Positions 35,799 through 44,824 of a stretch of 64,000 nucleotides of DNA are shown piece by piece. Numbering within the stretch: position 1 is the first letter of the stretch; each line of letters starts with the position of its first letter. The translations under genes were made by a program, and so were the position numbers. The DNA is from Jiella mangrovi. GTDB lineage: Bacteria > Pseudomonadota > Alphaproteobacteria > Rhizobiales > Rhizobiaceae. Where the stretch lies: contig NZ_JAGJCF010000006.1 in assembly GCF_017815135.1 (NCBI RefSeq), positions 186,001 through 250,000 on the forward strand, given 5' to 3'. The notes beneath the pieces were generated by a model. The model was given only the letters and a program-made list of their open reading frames with translations, had not been told where the DNA came from and did not search any database.

Positions 35799-36488
35799 AT
35801 GGACAAGATGGTTCGGCAGCAAGCCCGCCGACAGAATCCACAGGCTCTGCGGCGCCGCCTCCGCCTCGTCGGCAGAGCCAGTCGGCGAAGCCTGTCCCGG
35901 CTCTTCGCCGCTTTCACCTGTCTGATCCTCGCCGCTCTCGGCGGACCGGCCAGTGCCCATCCCAACATCACCATGACCTGCCGCGTCCTGTTCAATTTTG
36001 CGGGCAATTCCGTCGATGGCATCGGTGAGGTCTGGACCTTCGATGCGGGATTCAGCGCCGAATTGCTGAAGGACTTCGACGCAAACAAGGACGGCCTCCT
36101 GTCCGATGCCGAAGCTGCGGCGATGGGAAAGGACGTGATGAAGAATCTCGGGGATTCGCGCGACTTCACCTATGTTTTTGTCGATGGGCACGACCTCGGC
36201 GCGATCAAGACCGAGGGCTTCCGGGCAAGGGCCGAGAACGGCATCGTTTCGATCGCCTTCGGCGTCCCGTTGAAGACGCCAGTGGATCCGCGCATCCACA
36301 AGCTGAGCGTCGAGATCAAGGACGAGGAGTTCTTCGTCTTCGCCACCTTCGCCACCGACCGGCCGGTCCTGATGCGCGGCGAGGGGGCTGCCGCCGACGC
36401 CTGCATGCCGAAGCTCGTCGACGATCCGGCCGGGGCCTATTTCGGCGGGGCGATCATCCCGTCGGCGGCGACGCTGGTGTGCGGATAG
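35799..36488 (+). CDS. DUF1007 periplasmic protein with an EF-hand-like loop
   Basis: A 229-residue exported protein. A basic N-terminus precedes a hydrophobic leader (LFAAFTCLILAALGGP) ending at ASA near residue 53; the mature part begins HPNITM. Residues 94-105 (DANKDGLLSDAE) form an EF-hand-like loop with D94, N96, D98, S102 and E105 in coordinating positions. DUF1007 proteins usually adjoin nickel/cobalt permease genes and are thought to be periplasmic partners. The gene is 18 bp downstream of the unidentified membrane protein and may form a three-gene metal cassette with it and hupE. Confidence 0.85.
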   Translation: MDKMVRQQARRQNPQALRRRLRLVGRASRRSLSRLFAAFTCLILAALGGPASAHPNITMTCRVLFNFAGNSVDGIGEVWTFDAGFSAELLKDFDANKDGLLSDAEAAAMGKDVMKNLGDSRDFTYVFVDGHDLGAIKTEGFRARAENGIVSIAFGVPLKTPVDPRIHKLSVEIKDEEFFVFATFATDRPVLMRGEGAAADACMPKLVDDPAGAYFGGAIIPSAATLVCG

Positions 36489-36648
36489 ATCGCGTCCGGC
36501 CTTTGCCCGGAAGAACCATTGACCCGGTGAACGGCGAAGGCTCGTCCCACCTTGCGGCGGGGACTTGCGACTTCGCCTTTCGTCGCACCATATCCCGACT
36601 TGGCGCGAAATGACCTTTACGGTAACGTCAAAATCGGGAGGAACAAAA

Positions 36649-38316
36649 ATGGACAAGCCTTGGCTCGCGCACTATCCGCAAGGGGTGCCGTCGGAACTCG
36701 ACGAGATCGGGTATCGCTCGCTCGCGGAGCTTTTGGAACATGCCTTTCAGACCTATTCCGATCGCGATGCCCTGCATTTCATGGGGGCGGCTTTCACCTA
36801 TGGCCGTTTCGGCGAGCTTTCGCGCGATTTCGCCGCCTATTGCCAGACGCTCGGCCTGAAAAAGGGCGACCGGATCGCGCTGATGATGCCAAACGTGCCG
36901 CAATATCCGGTGGCGATCGCCGGGGCGGCCATGGCCGGGCTGACCATCGTCAACGTCAATCCGCTCTATACGCCCGGCGAGCTTGCCCATCAGCTGAAGG
37001 ATTCCGGCGCGAAGGCCATCGTTGTTCTGGAGAACATGGCGGCGACGCTCGAGGCCTGCCGCGGGCAGACCGACGTCGAGCATGTGATCGTGACGGGGCT
37101 CGGCGACCTTCTTCCCATGATCAAGGGCGCGATCGTCAATTTCGTCCTGCGACGGGTGAAGAAGATGGTCCCGGCCTATGATCTGCCGGGCGCTGTGCGG
37201 TTCAAGGCGGCCCTTTCGGCGGGGGCCAAGGCGAAGCTCAGCAAGGTCGCGGTGGCTCCGGAGGACATTGCCGTCCTGCAATATACCGGCGGCACCACCG
37301 GCGTTGCCAAGGGCGCGATGCTGACCCAGAGAAACATCGTCGCCAACGTCATCCAGTCCGCACACTGGAACGCGCCGGCCCTCAATCAGCTCGCGCCGGG
37401 CGAACAGTCGATCGTCGTCTGCGCGCTGCCGATCTACCATATCTTCGGTTTCACCGTGAACCTGATGCTGTCGGTGCGCAACGGTGGCGCGGCGATCCTC
37501 ATCCCCAATCCGCGCGACATCCCGGCGACACTGAAGGCGATCAAGGCGTTCCGCTTCCACTCCTTCCCGGCCGTCAACACGCTTTACAACGCCATTGCCC
37601 TGCACCCGGACGCCAAGTCCGTCGACTGGTCGGCCCTGAAGCTGTGCGTGGGCGGCGGCATGGCCGTTCAGGCGGCGACCGCCGAGCGCTGGAAAAAGGT
37701 CACGGGCGTCTCGATCTGCGAGGGCTATGGCCTGTCGGAAACCTCGCCATCGGCCTGCTGCAACCCGACCGACCGTTCCGAATACACCGGCACGATCGGT
37801 CTTCCGCTGCCATCTACGGAGCTTGCCATTCTCGACGAGGACGGCAACCATCTGCCGCCCGGCAGCGTCGGCGAGGTCGCAATTCGCGGGCCGCAGGTGA
37901 TGGCCGGTTACTGGAACCGGCCGGCGGAGACGGCGGCGGTGATGACCGCCGACGGTTTCTTCCGCTCGGGCGATATCGGCGTCATGAGCGAGGACGGCAC
38001 CTTCAAGATCGTCGATCGCAAGAAGGACATGATCAATGTCTCGGGATTCAACGTCTATCCCAACGAGGTCGAGGACGTGGTGACGCGCATGCCCGGCATT
38101 ACGGAAGCCGCGGCGATCGCGATGTCCGACGAGGCATCCGGCGAGGCGGTCAAGCTGTTCGTCGTCCGCTCGGACGCGGCGATCGGCGAAGACGAGATCA
38201 AGGCCTACTGCAAGGCCAATCTCACCGGCTACAAGCGCCCGCGCGTCATCGAGTTTCGCGACGAGTTGCCGAAGTCGGCCGTCGGCAAGGTGTTGCGGCG
38301 GGAGCTGCGGAGCTGA
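36649..38316 (+). CDS. fadD: Long-chain fatty-acid-CoA ligase
   Basis: A 555-residue ANL-superfamily acyl-CoA synthetase. The P-loop motif YTGGTTGVAKGAMLTQ is at about residue 213, ICEGYGLSETSP at about 360 and the adenylate-interaction loop DIGVMSEDGTFKIVDRKKDM at about 445. The closing PKSAVGKVLRREL carries the catalytic lysine. GGGAGGA at 36636-36642 supports the ATG at 36649. It activates exogenous fatty acids for beta-oxidation or membrane lipids. It is convergent with phoB with only 3 bp between the stop codons. The FadD name is by domain layout; chain-length preference is not shown. Confidence 0.9.
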   Translation: MDKPWLAHYPQGVPSELDEIGYRSLAELLEHAFQTYSDRDALHFMGAAFTYGRFGELSRDFAAYCQTLGLKKGDRIALMMPNVPQYPVAIAGAAMAGLTIVNVNPLYTPGELAHQLKDSGAKAIVVLENMAATLEACRGQTDVEHVIVTGLGDLLPMIKGAIVNFVLRRVKKMVPAYDLPGAVRFKAALSAGAKAKLSKVAVAPEDIAVLQYTGGTTGVAKGAMLTQRNIVANVIQSAHWNAPALNQLAPGEQSIVVCALPIYHIFGFTVNLMLSVRNGGAAILIPNPRDIPATLKAIKAFRFHSFPAVNTLYNAIALHPDAKSVDWSALKLCVGGGMAVQAATAERWKKVTGVSICEGYGLSETSPSACCNPTDRSEYTGTIGLPLPSTELAILDEDGNHLPPGSVGEVAIRGPQVMAGYWNRPAETAAVMTADGFFRSGDIGVMSEDGTFKIVDRKKDMINVSGFNVYPNEVEDVVTRMPGITEAAAIAMSDEASGEAVKLFVVRSDAAIGEDEIKAYCKANLTGYKRPRVIEFRDELPKSAVGKVLRRELRS

Positions 38317-38319
38317 GTT

Positions 38320-39045
38320 TCAGCCTGCGACCCGTTCCTTCACCGCCTTTGCGGCCGTGAAATTCTCGTCCAGCGCATAGCCGGCACCGCGCACGGTACG
38401 GATCGGGTCGCGCTGGCGGCCGCGATTGATCGCCTTTCTGAGGCGGCCGACATGAACGTCGACGGTGCGTTCGTCGACATAGATGTCGCGCCCCCAGACG
38501 CCGTCGAGAAGCTGCTCGCGGGAAAACACGCGGCCGGGCGACTGCATGAAGAATTCGAGCAGCCGGAACTCCGTCGGTCCAAGCTTGATCTCGCGGCCGG
38601 CCCGGCGCACGCGATGGGTCTCGCGGTCGAGGTCGATGTCGCCGGCAGACAGATGGGACGCGATCTTCTCGGGCTTGGCCCGCCGCAGCATGGCGCGCAC
38701 ACGGGCCACGAGTTCGGGCGTCGAGAAGGGCTTCACGACATAATCGTCGGCGCCGACGGACAGCCCGCGCACGCGCTCCGATTCCTCGCCGCGCGCCGTC
38801 AGCATGATGATCGGCAGCCGCTCGGATTCCTCGCGCTGGCGCAGCCGCCGGCAGAGCTCGACCCCCGAAAGACCCGGCAGCATCCAGTCGAGGATGAGGA
38901 GATCCGGAAGCTCCTCCTTCAGCCTGAGATCGGCCTCGTCGCCCCGCGCGATGACGTCGACCGAATAGCCTTCCGCCTCGAGATTGTAGCGCAGGAGAAC
39001 GCCGAGGGCTTCTTCGTCCTCGACCACGGCAATACGTGCGCTCAT
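38320..39045 (-). CDS. phoB: Phosphate regulon response regulator PhoB
   Basis: A 241-residue OmpR/PhoB-family regulator. Receiver domain residues 1-118 include the phosphoacceptor D53 in LLILDWMLPG, ED at residues 9-10 and the K in YVVKPFSTPELVARVRAML. The C-terminal winged helix (residues 140-230) carries FRLLEFFMQSPGRVFSREQLL and VDVHVGRLRKAIN. Phosphorylated by the PhoR encoded 6 kb upstream, it activates genes with Pho boxes. It is the last gene of the phosphate cluster. Its stop is 3 bp from the convergent fadD stop, so no terminator separates them. Confidence 0.97.
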   Translation of the reverse strand: MSARIAVVEDEEALGVLLRYNLEAEGYSVDVIARGDEADLRLKEELPDLLILDWMLPGLSGVELCRRLRQREESERLPIIMLTARGEESERVRGLSVGADDYVVKPFSTPELVARVRAMLRRAKPEKIASHLSAGDIDLDRETHRVRRAGREIKLGPTEFRLLEFFMQSPGRVFSREQLLDGVWGRDIYVDERTVDVHVGRLRKAINRGRQRDPIRTVRGAGYALDENFTAAKAVKERVAG

Positions 39046-39050
39046 CGTGC

Positions 39051-39794
39051 TCAGGCTCCGGATCCGCCCGGAGCCGGGGGTGTGGTTACGTCGGTATGGG
39101 CGATCGATGCGGTGCGATCGCCCTTCGGACGCTCTGCCTCCATCTGCTCGCCGGTCTTGATGTAGTAGACCGTCTCGGCAATGTTCGTGGCATGATCGCC
39201 GATGCGCTCGATGTTCTTGGCGCTGAAGAGAAGGTGGGTGCAGGCGGTGATGTTGCGCGGGTCTTCCATCATGTAGGTGAGGAGCTCGCGAAAGATCGAG
39301 GTGTAGACGGCGTCAATGCTCTCGTCGCTGTCGCGCACCGCCAGCGCTTGCTTCTCGTTGCGCGTCGCATAGGCGTCGAGCACTTCCTTGAGCTGCTCGA
39401 GGGCGAGGTCCGAAAGATGCTCGAGGCCGCGAACCAGCTGCAGCGGCTGGGAATGTTCATGCACCGCGATCACCCGCTTGGCGGTGTTCTTGGCCAGATC
39501 GCCGATGCGCTCCAGATCGCTGGAAATCCGGATCGCGCCGACGATCTCGCGCAGGTCGATGGCCATGGGCTGGCGCTTGGCGATGGTGCGGATCGCCCGC
39601 TCGTCGACTTCGCGCTGGGCGGCATCGAGAAGAACGTCGTCGGCGACGACGGACTGGGCCAGCGCCCAGTCGGACCGCATCAGGGCGCTGACGGACTGCT
39701 CGACCATGCGTTCGGCCTGCCCACCCATCTCCGAAATGCGGCGGATGATGAACTTCAGTTCGTCCTCGTATGAGGTGACGATATGTTCGGCCAT
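39051..39794 (-). CDS. phoU: Phosphate-system regulator PhoU
   Basis: A 247-residue all-helical protein. Two tandem PhoU domains are visible, with the metal-binding-like E-x-x-x-D patterns in SDLERIGDLAKNTAKR (about residue 98) and SAKNIERIGDHATNIAE (about 200). PhoU links transporter state to the PhoR kinase and prevents Pho activation when phosphate is plentiful. Its ATG is 28 bp behind pstB, and phoB follows closely, the classic pstB-phoU-phoB order. Confidence 0.97.
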   Translation of the reverse strand: MAEHIVTSYEDELKFIIRRISEMGGQAERMVEQSVSALMRSDWALAQSVVADDVLLDAAQREVDERAIRTIAKRQPMAIDLREIVGAIRISSDLERIGDLAKNTAKRVIAVHEHSQPLQLVRGLEHLSDLALEQLKEVLDAYATRNEKQALAVRDSDESIDAVYTSIFRELLTYMMEDPRNITACTHLLFSAKNIERIGDHATNIAETVYYIKTGEQMEAERPKGDRTASIAHTDVTTPPAPGGSGA

Positions 39795-39822
39795 GTTGGC
39801 GGCCTCCTCGTGGTTGTTCCGC

Positions 39823-40635
<813 letters not shown>

Positions 40636-40644
40636 GAAGCGCTC

Positions 40645-41967
40645 CTACCAGCGGCGTTCGAAGCGGCGGCGAAGGAAGATCGCCGTCACATTCATGATTG
40701 CCAGAAAGCCCAGCAAAATGATGATCGCACCCGAGGTGCGCTCGACGAAGGCACGTTCGGCCTCGTTTGCCCACATGTAGATCTGCACGGGCAGGGCCGT
40801 CGCCGGCTCCATCGGCGTCGCCGGATAGTCGGCGACGAAGGCGACCATGCCGATCAGAAGCAGCGGCGCGGTTTCGCCGAGTGCCTGGGCGAGGCCGATG
40901 ATCGTGCCGGTGAGGATGCCCGGTGCCGCAAGCGGCAGGACATGGTGGAAGATCGTCTGGTTCTTCGAGGCGCCGAGACCGAGCGCCGCCCAGCGGATCG
41001 ACGGCGGCACCGCGCGCAGCGCGGCCCGCGTCGCGATGATGATCGTCGGCAGCGTCATCAGGGTCAGGACGAGGCCGCCCACCAGCGGCGCCGAGCGCGG
41101 CAGGTGAAACCAGTTGATGAACACGGCGAGGCCGAGCAGGCCGAAGACGATCGAGGGGACCGCGGCGAGGTTGTTGATGTTCACCTCGATCAGATCGGTG
41201 AACTTGTTCTTGGGCGCGAACTCCTCGAGATAGATCGAGGCCGCGACGCCGATCGGCAGGGCGAGCGCCAGGACGATCAGCATCATGTAGAGCGAGCCGA
41301 TGATCGCCACGCCGACACCGGCCGTCTCCGCGCGCGACGACGCCCCGAAAGTGAACAGCCCGGTGTTGAAGCGCTGCTCCAGATTGCCGGCGGCCTTGAG
41401 CTTGTCGATATATTGAAGCTGCAGATCGCTGATCGGCCGGCGGTTTTCCGGCACCGAGAGATCGTATTGGCCCTTCATGGCGCTGTCGAGTTCGGAGCTC
41501 GCATAGAGCCAGACGTCCTGGGTGGTGCCGATCACCGACAGGTCGTTCATGACGATGTTGCGCAGCGTGACGCGGGTGCCCGACGAGATCAGGCCGCTGG
41601 CCGCGCTCACCGCCTTCTTGTCGTCGGGATCGATGCCGAGCTCCTTGATGAGCCCCTCGCGGGCAAGCTTCGGATAATTGGCCATCAGAAGCTTGGTCTG
41701 GCTCTCATTCGCCTGCTGCGGTGTGCCGAGGACCTGTTCGGAAAAGGTGATCGGCACCCTGATCTCGGTCTGCCAGAAGGCCGTGTAGCCCTTCGAGAAG
41801 ATGCTCCACAAAAGGGCGACGAGAAACAGGAGGCCGATGGCGATGGCGATGATGCCATAGGCCTTGAAGCGGCGCTCGGCGGCGTAGCGCTTGTTGATTC
41901 CGATATCGCGCCTGGGCTTGCGGGTCGCAGCCGTGTCGGCGATGCCGTTGGCGGTGGCGTCGCTCAT
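40645..41967 (-). CDS. pstA: Phosphate ABC transporter permease PstA
   Basis: A 440-residue inner-membrane permease. It is longer than the 280-300 residues of E. coli PstA because of an insertion after the first membrane helix (residues about 65-200) facing the periplasm, which is usual in alphaproteobacteria. The C-terminal half holds the binding-protein-dependent transport domain, with an EAA-like loop ALGLGASKNQTIFHHVLPLA. The ATG overlaps the pstC stop by 4 bp (ATGA), so the two permeases are coupled. Confidence 0.96.
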   Translation of the reverse strand: MSDATANGIADTAATRKPRRDIGINKRYAAERRFKAYGIIAIAIGLLFLVALLWSIFSKGYTAFWQTEIRVPITFSEQVLGTPQQANESQTKLLMANYPKLAREGLIKELGIDPDDKKAVSAASGLISSGTRVTLRNIVMNDLSVIGTTQDVWLYASSELDSAMKGQYDLSVPENRRPISDLQLQYIDKLKAAGNLEQRFNTGLFTFGASSRAETAGVGVAIIGSLYMMLIVLALALPIGVAASIYLEEFAPKNKFTDLIEVNINNLAAVPSIVFGLLGLAVFINWFHLPRSAPLVGGLVLTLMTLPTIIIATRAALRAVPPSIRWAALGLGASKNQTIFHHVLPLAAPGILTGTIIGLAQALGETAPLLLIGMVAFVADYPATPMEPATALPVQIYMWANEAERAFVERTSGAIIILLGFLAIMNVTAIFLRRRFERRW

Positions 41968-43457
41968 TCGTACTGCTCCTTGTATTTGCGCACGATGTAG
42001 AGTGCGTAGACGTTGAGCGCGAGGGTGATGACGAAGAGCGTCATGCCCAGCGCGAAGGCGACGAGGGTCTGGGGCGAGTTGAATTCGAGATCGCCGGTGA
42101 GCTGCGCGACGATCTTCACCGTGATCGTCGTCATCGGCTCGAGCGGGTCGATCGTCAGATTGGCCGCGACACCCGCCGCGAGCACCACGATCATCGTCTC
42201 GCCGATGGCGCGCGAGGCCGTCAGAAGCAGCGCCGAGACGATGCCGGGAAGCGCTGCCGGCAGGATCACCCGCTTGATCGTCTCCGAGCGCGTGGCGCCG
42301 AGGCCGAGCGAGCCGTCACGCAGCGAGCCTGGCACGGAGGTGATGATGTCGTCGGAGAGCGAAGAGACGAAGGGGATCAGCATGATCGCCATGACGAGAC
42401 CGGCCGTCAGGACGCTCTGGGCCTGGATGAAGCTTGCATAGTCGCCGGTGACGAGACCGTTGATCTGGGCCGAAAGGTCTCTGAGGAAGGGGCCGACGGT
42501 GACGAGGGCGAAGAAGCCGTAGACGATGGTCGGAATGCCGGCCAGCACCTCGAGCAGCGGCTTGACGACCGAGCGTGTGCGCCGGCTGGCATATTCGGCC
42601 ATGTAGATGGCCGCGAACAGCCCGATCGGGACCGCGATCAGCATCGCCACGGCGCCGATGTAAAGCGTGCCGGCGAGAAGCGGGATGAAGCCGAAGCTGC
42701 CGGCATTGCCGCTCGAGCCGACATTCGAGAAGCGCGGCTCCCAGACCGTTCCGAAGAAGAAGTCGACCGGCGAAATGCGCGAGAAGAAGTCGATGGTCTC
42801 GAAGAGCATCGAGAAGACGATGCCGACCGTCGTCAGAATGGCGATCGAAGAGGCGACGATGAGTGCGCCCTTGATGATGCCTTCCACCTTGTTGCGCGAG
42901 CGAAGGCGCATGGCGATCTGCCGGTAGCCCCAGAAGGCGCCGAAGACGGAGAGCGCGATGACGGCCACCGTCATTGCCAGCCGGCTCCAGAACTGCATCC
43001 CGTTGAGCTGCAGCGCGAGGGGCACCATCCAGTCGGCGCTGGCAGAAGCGATCGGGACGCCGCGCTCTCTCAGAAGAGCCGATATGTCCTTGACCGGGGT
43101 CGTCTCGGTGATCGTCTCGCGCTCGTCGTCGGGGAGAACCTGCAGGCCGGTGCCGAGACTCTCGACGATGCCGTAAGCGAGATCTTCGGTCAGCTGGCTT
43201 TGCGCAAGAACCCCCTCGGGAAAGCTCGCACGCACGTCGCTGGCGATGAAGATGGGGGAGGCGATCAGCCAGACGGCGAGAAGCAGAAGGGCAGGAATGA
43301 CCGCTAAGGATGCGACGTAGGAGGCATGGTAGACCGGGCGCGAATGCGGCCGCACGCCATTTTCCGACGCCGTCAGGACCTTGCCCTGCCTGTAGCCGAA
43401 GAACGCTCCGACGAGTCCGATCGCGAGAACGACGATAATGATCGTGAAGGTCGACAC
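41964..43457 (-). CDS. pstC: Phosphate ABC transporter permease PstC
   Basis: A 497-residue permease, also extended at the N-terminus relative to E. coli PstC (about 320), with a first membrane helix, a region of about 150 residues containing a second helix pair, and the conserved C-terminal domain from about residue 200. The EAA loop SLGLGATRSETIKRVILPAA is clear. The start is GTG at 43457 with a weak ribosome binding site. It lies 170 bp behind pstS, a gap that contains two hairpins. Confidence 0.95.
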   Translation of the reverse strand: MSTFTIIIVVLAIGLVGAFFGYRQGKVLTASENGVRPHSRPVYHASYVASLAVIPALLLLAVWLIASPIFIASDVRASFPEGVLAQSQLTEDLAYGIVESLGTGLQVLPDDERETITETTPVKDISALLRERGVPIASASADWMVPLALQLNGMQFWSRLAMTVAVIALSVFGAFWGYRQIAMRLRSRNKVEGIIKGALIVASSIAILTTVGIVFSMLFETIDFFSRISPVDFFFGTVWEPRFSNVGSSGNAGSFGFIPLLAGTLYIGAVAMLIAVPIGLFAAIYMAEYASRRTRSVVKPLLEVLAGIPTIVYGFFALVTVGPFLRDLSAQINGLVTGDYASFIQAQSVLTAGLVMAIMLIPFVSSLSDDIITSVPGSLRDGSLGLGATRSETIKRVILPAALPGIVSALLLTASRAIGETMIVVLAAGVAANLTIDPLEPMTTITVKIVAQLTGDLEFNSPQTLVAFALGMTLFVITLALNVYALYIVRKYKEQYE

Positions 43458-43561
43458 GGGGATACTTTCGACGAAGAATTCGTGGATGACCAGAGCCGAA
43501 GCGCGACCGCGATGCTGCGTCGGCAGAAGACGTGATGCGCCTTGGTAGCGGCGAAACCGCC

Positions 43562-43612
43562 GGCCGCTTGCGCGGCCAGCGGATCATTGCGCCCGTTGTA
43601 CCATCACGGGCG
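43562..43612 (-). promoter_or_regulatory. Two stem-loops in the pstS-pstC gap
   Basis: Perfect stems GGCCGC/GCGGCC (43562-43577, loop TTGC) and CGCCCGT/ACGGGCG (43590-43612, loop TGTACCATC). They follow the pstS stop and precede pstC. Neither has a T-run, so they more likely stabilise the pstS mRNA or reduce read-through than terminate transcription. Confidence 0.6.
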
Positions 43613-43627
43613 GGATCGTTCGAGCGA

Positions 43628-44680
43628 TCAGGTCTTCGACCCGAGCGTCACGCCGTTCTCGAAGTTCGAGATCTGCTCGTCGCGCTCGCTCGCCGGCAGC
43701 GGAACGAGGCCGTAATTGACGGTCGGCGAGCCTTCGCCGGTCATCTGCTCGGAGAGGAAGAACTGGACGTATTCCGACAGGCCCGGAACGACGCCGAGAT
43801 GCGCGCGCTTGACGTAGAAGTAGAGCGGACGCGAGACCGGATATTCGCCGGACGCGATCGTGTCGGCGGACGGGACGACGTCGTTCATCGTCGCCACCTT
43901 CAGCTTGTCCTGGTTCTGCTCGTAAAAGGCCAGACCGAACACGCCGATGGCCTTCTGATTGGCTTCGATGCGGGCGAGGGTCTCGGTGTAGTCGCCGGAG
44001 ATCTCGGAGACCGAGCCGTCGTTGCGAACCGACATGCAGGCCTCTTCGGCCGCATCCTCGTCCATGCCGGACTTCTCGAAGGCTTCCATCGCGCCGGAGT
44101 CCTTGCAGCCCTGCATCAGGACCTTTTCTTCGAAGACTTCGCGGGTGCCGTGGTTCGAGGCCGGGATGAAGGCCGTGATCTGCTGGTCCGGCAGCGAGGA
44201 ATCGACCTCGTTCCAGGACTTGTACGCATTGTCGACGACCTTGCCGTCCTGCGGAACCTTCGCGGCCATCGCCTTGAAGACCATCGCCGGATTGAGCTTG
44301 AAGTCCGGGCCGGAGGCCGAGGAGGCGAAGACGATGCCGTCATAGCCGAACTTGACCTGCGAGATCTCGGTCACGCCGTTGTCGGCGCAGGCCTTGATCT
44401 CGCTGTCGCGGATCGAGCGCGAAGCGTTGGCGATGTCGATGGTCTCCGGGCCGACGCCCTGGCAGAACTGCTTGAGGCCAGCCGAAGAACCGCCGGATTC
44501 GACGATCGGGGTCTGGTAGTCGGGGAAGGTCTCGCCGAAGTTCTCGGCGACGATCTGCGCATAGGGCAGGACCGTCGAGGAGCCGGCGACGTGGATCTGC
44601 TGGTTGCTCTGGGCGAAGGCCGAGCCGGCGAAAACGGTCGCGGAGCCGAGCGCGAGCCCGGCCAGAATGGTCTTGTTCAT
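43628..44680 (-). CDS. pstS: Phosphate-binding protein PstS
   Basis: A 350-residue periplasmic phosphate receptor. The signal peptide MNKTILAGLALGSATVFAG ends at AFA before QSN. The mature protein has the phosphate-binding pattern: AGSSTVLPYAQIV near the start, then SGGSSAGLKQFCQG and NASRSIRDSE. It delivers phosphate to PstCA. Expression is probably controlled by the Pho-box-like array 100 bp upstream. The gene leads the pst operon. Confidence 0.97.
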   Translation of the reverse strand: MNKTILAGLALGSATVFAGSAFAQSNQQIHVAGSSTVLPYAQIVAENFGETFPDYQTPIVESGGSSAGLKQFCQGVGPETIDIANASRSIRDSEIKACADNGVTEISQVKFGYDGIVFASSASGPDFKLNPAMVFKAMAAKVPQDGKVVDNAYKSWNEVDSSLPDQQITAFIPASNHGTREVFEEKVLMQGCKDSGAMEAFEKSGMDEDAAEEACMSVRNDGSVSEISGDYTETLARIEANQKAIGVFGLAFYEQNQDKLKVATMNDVVPSADTIASGEYPVSRPLYFYVKRAHLGVVPGLSEYVQFFLSEQMTGEGSPTVNYGLVPLPASERDEQISNFENGVTLGSKT

Positions 44681-44782
44681 AGTCAGTTCTCCCTGTGGAG
44701 GATTTGGCGAACCTGTTGTTGCATCAGCCGCGAATTCGACTGTGGTTCGGCACCCTTGCTATACGTCGCGTAAGAAATCTCT

Positions 44783-44811
44783 ATGACAAAGATGTATCCG
44801 TTGTATGACAG
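44783..44811 (-). promoter_or_regulatory. Pho-box-like array upstream of pstS
   Basis: Read on the minus strand: CTGTCAT (44811-44805), ACAA, CGGATAC, ATCT, TTGTCAT (44789-44783). Seven-base half-sites spaced by four bases repeat with an 11-bp period, as in the Pho box (CTGTCAT direct repeats). The first and third half-sites match well and the middle one is degenerate. It lies 103-131 bp upstream of the pstS start. Confidence 0.8.
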
Positions 44812-44824
44812 TATAAATCATTGT

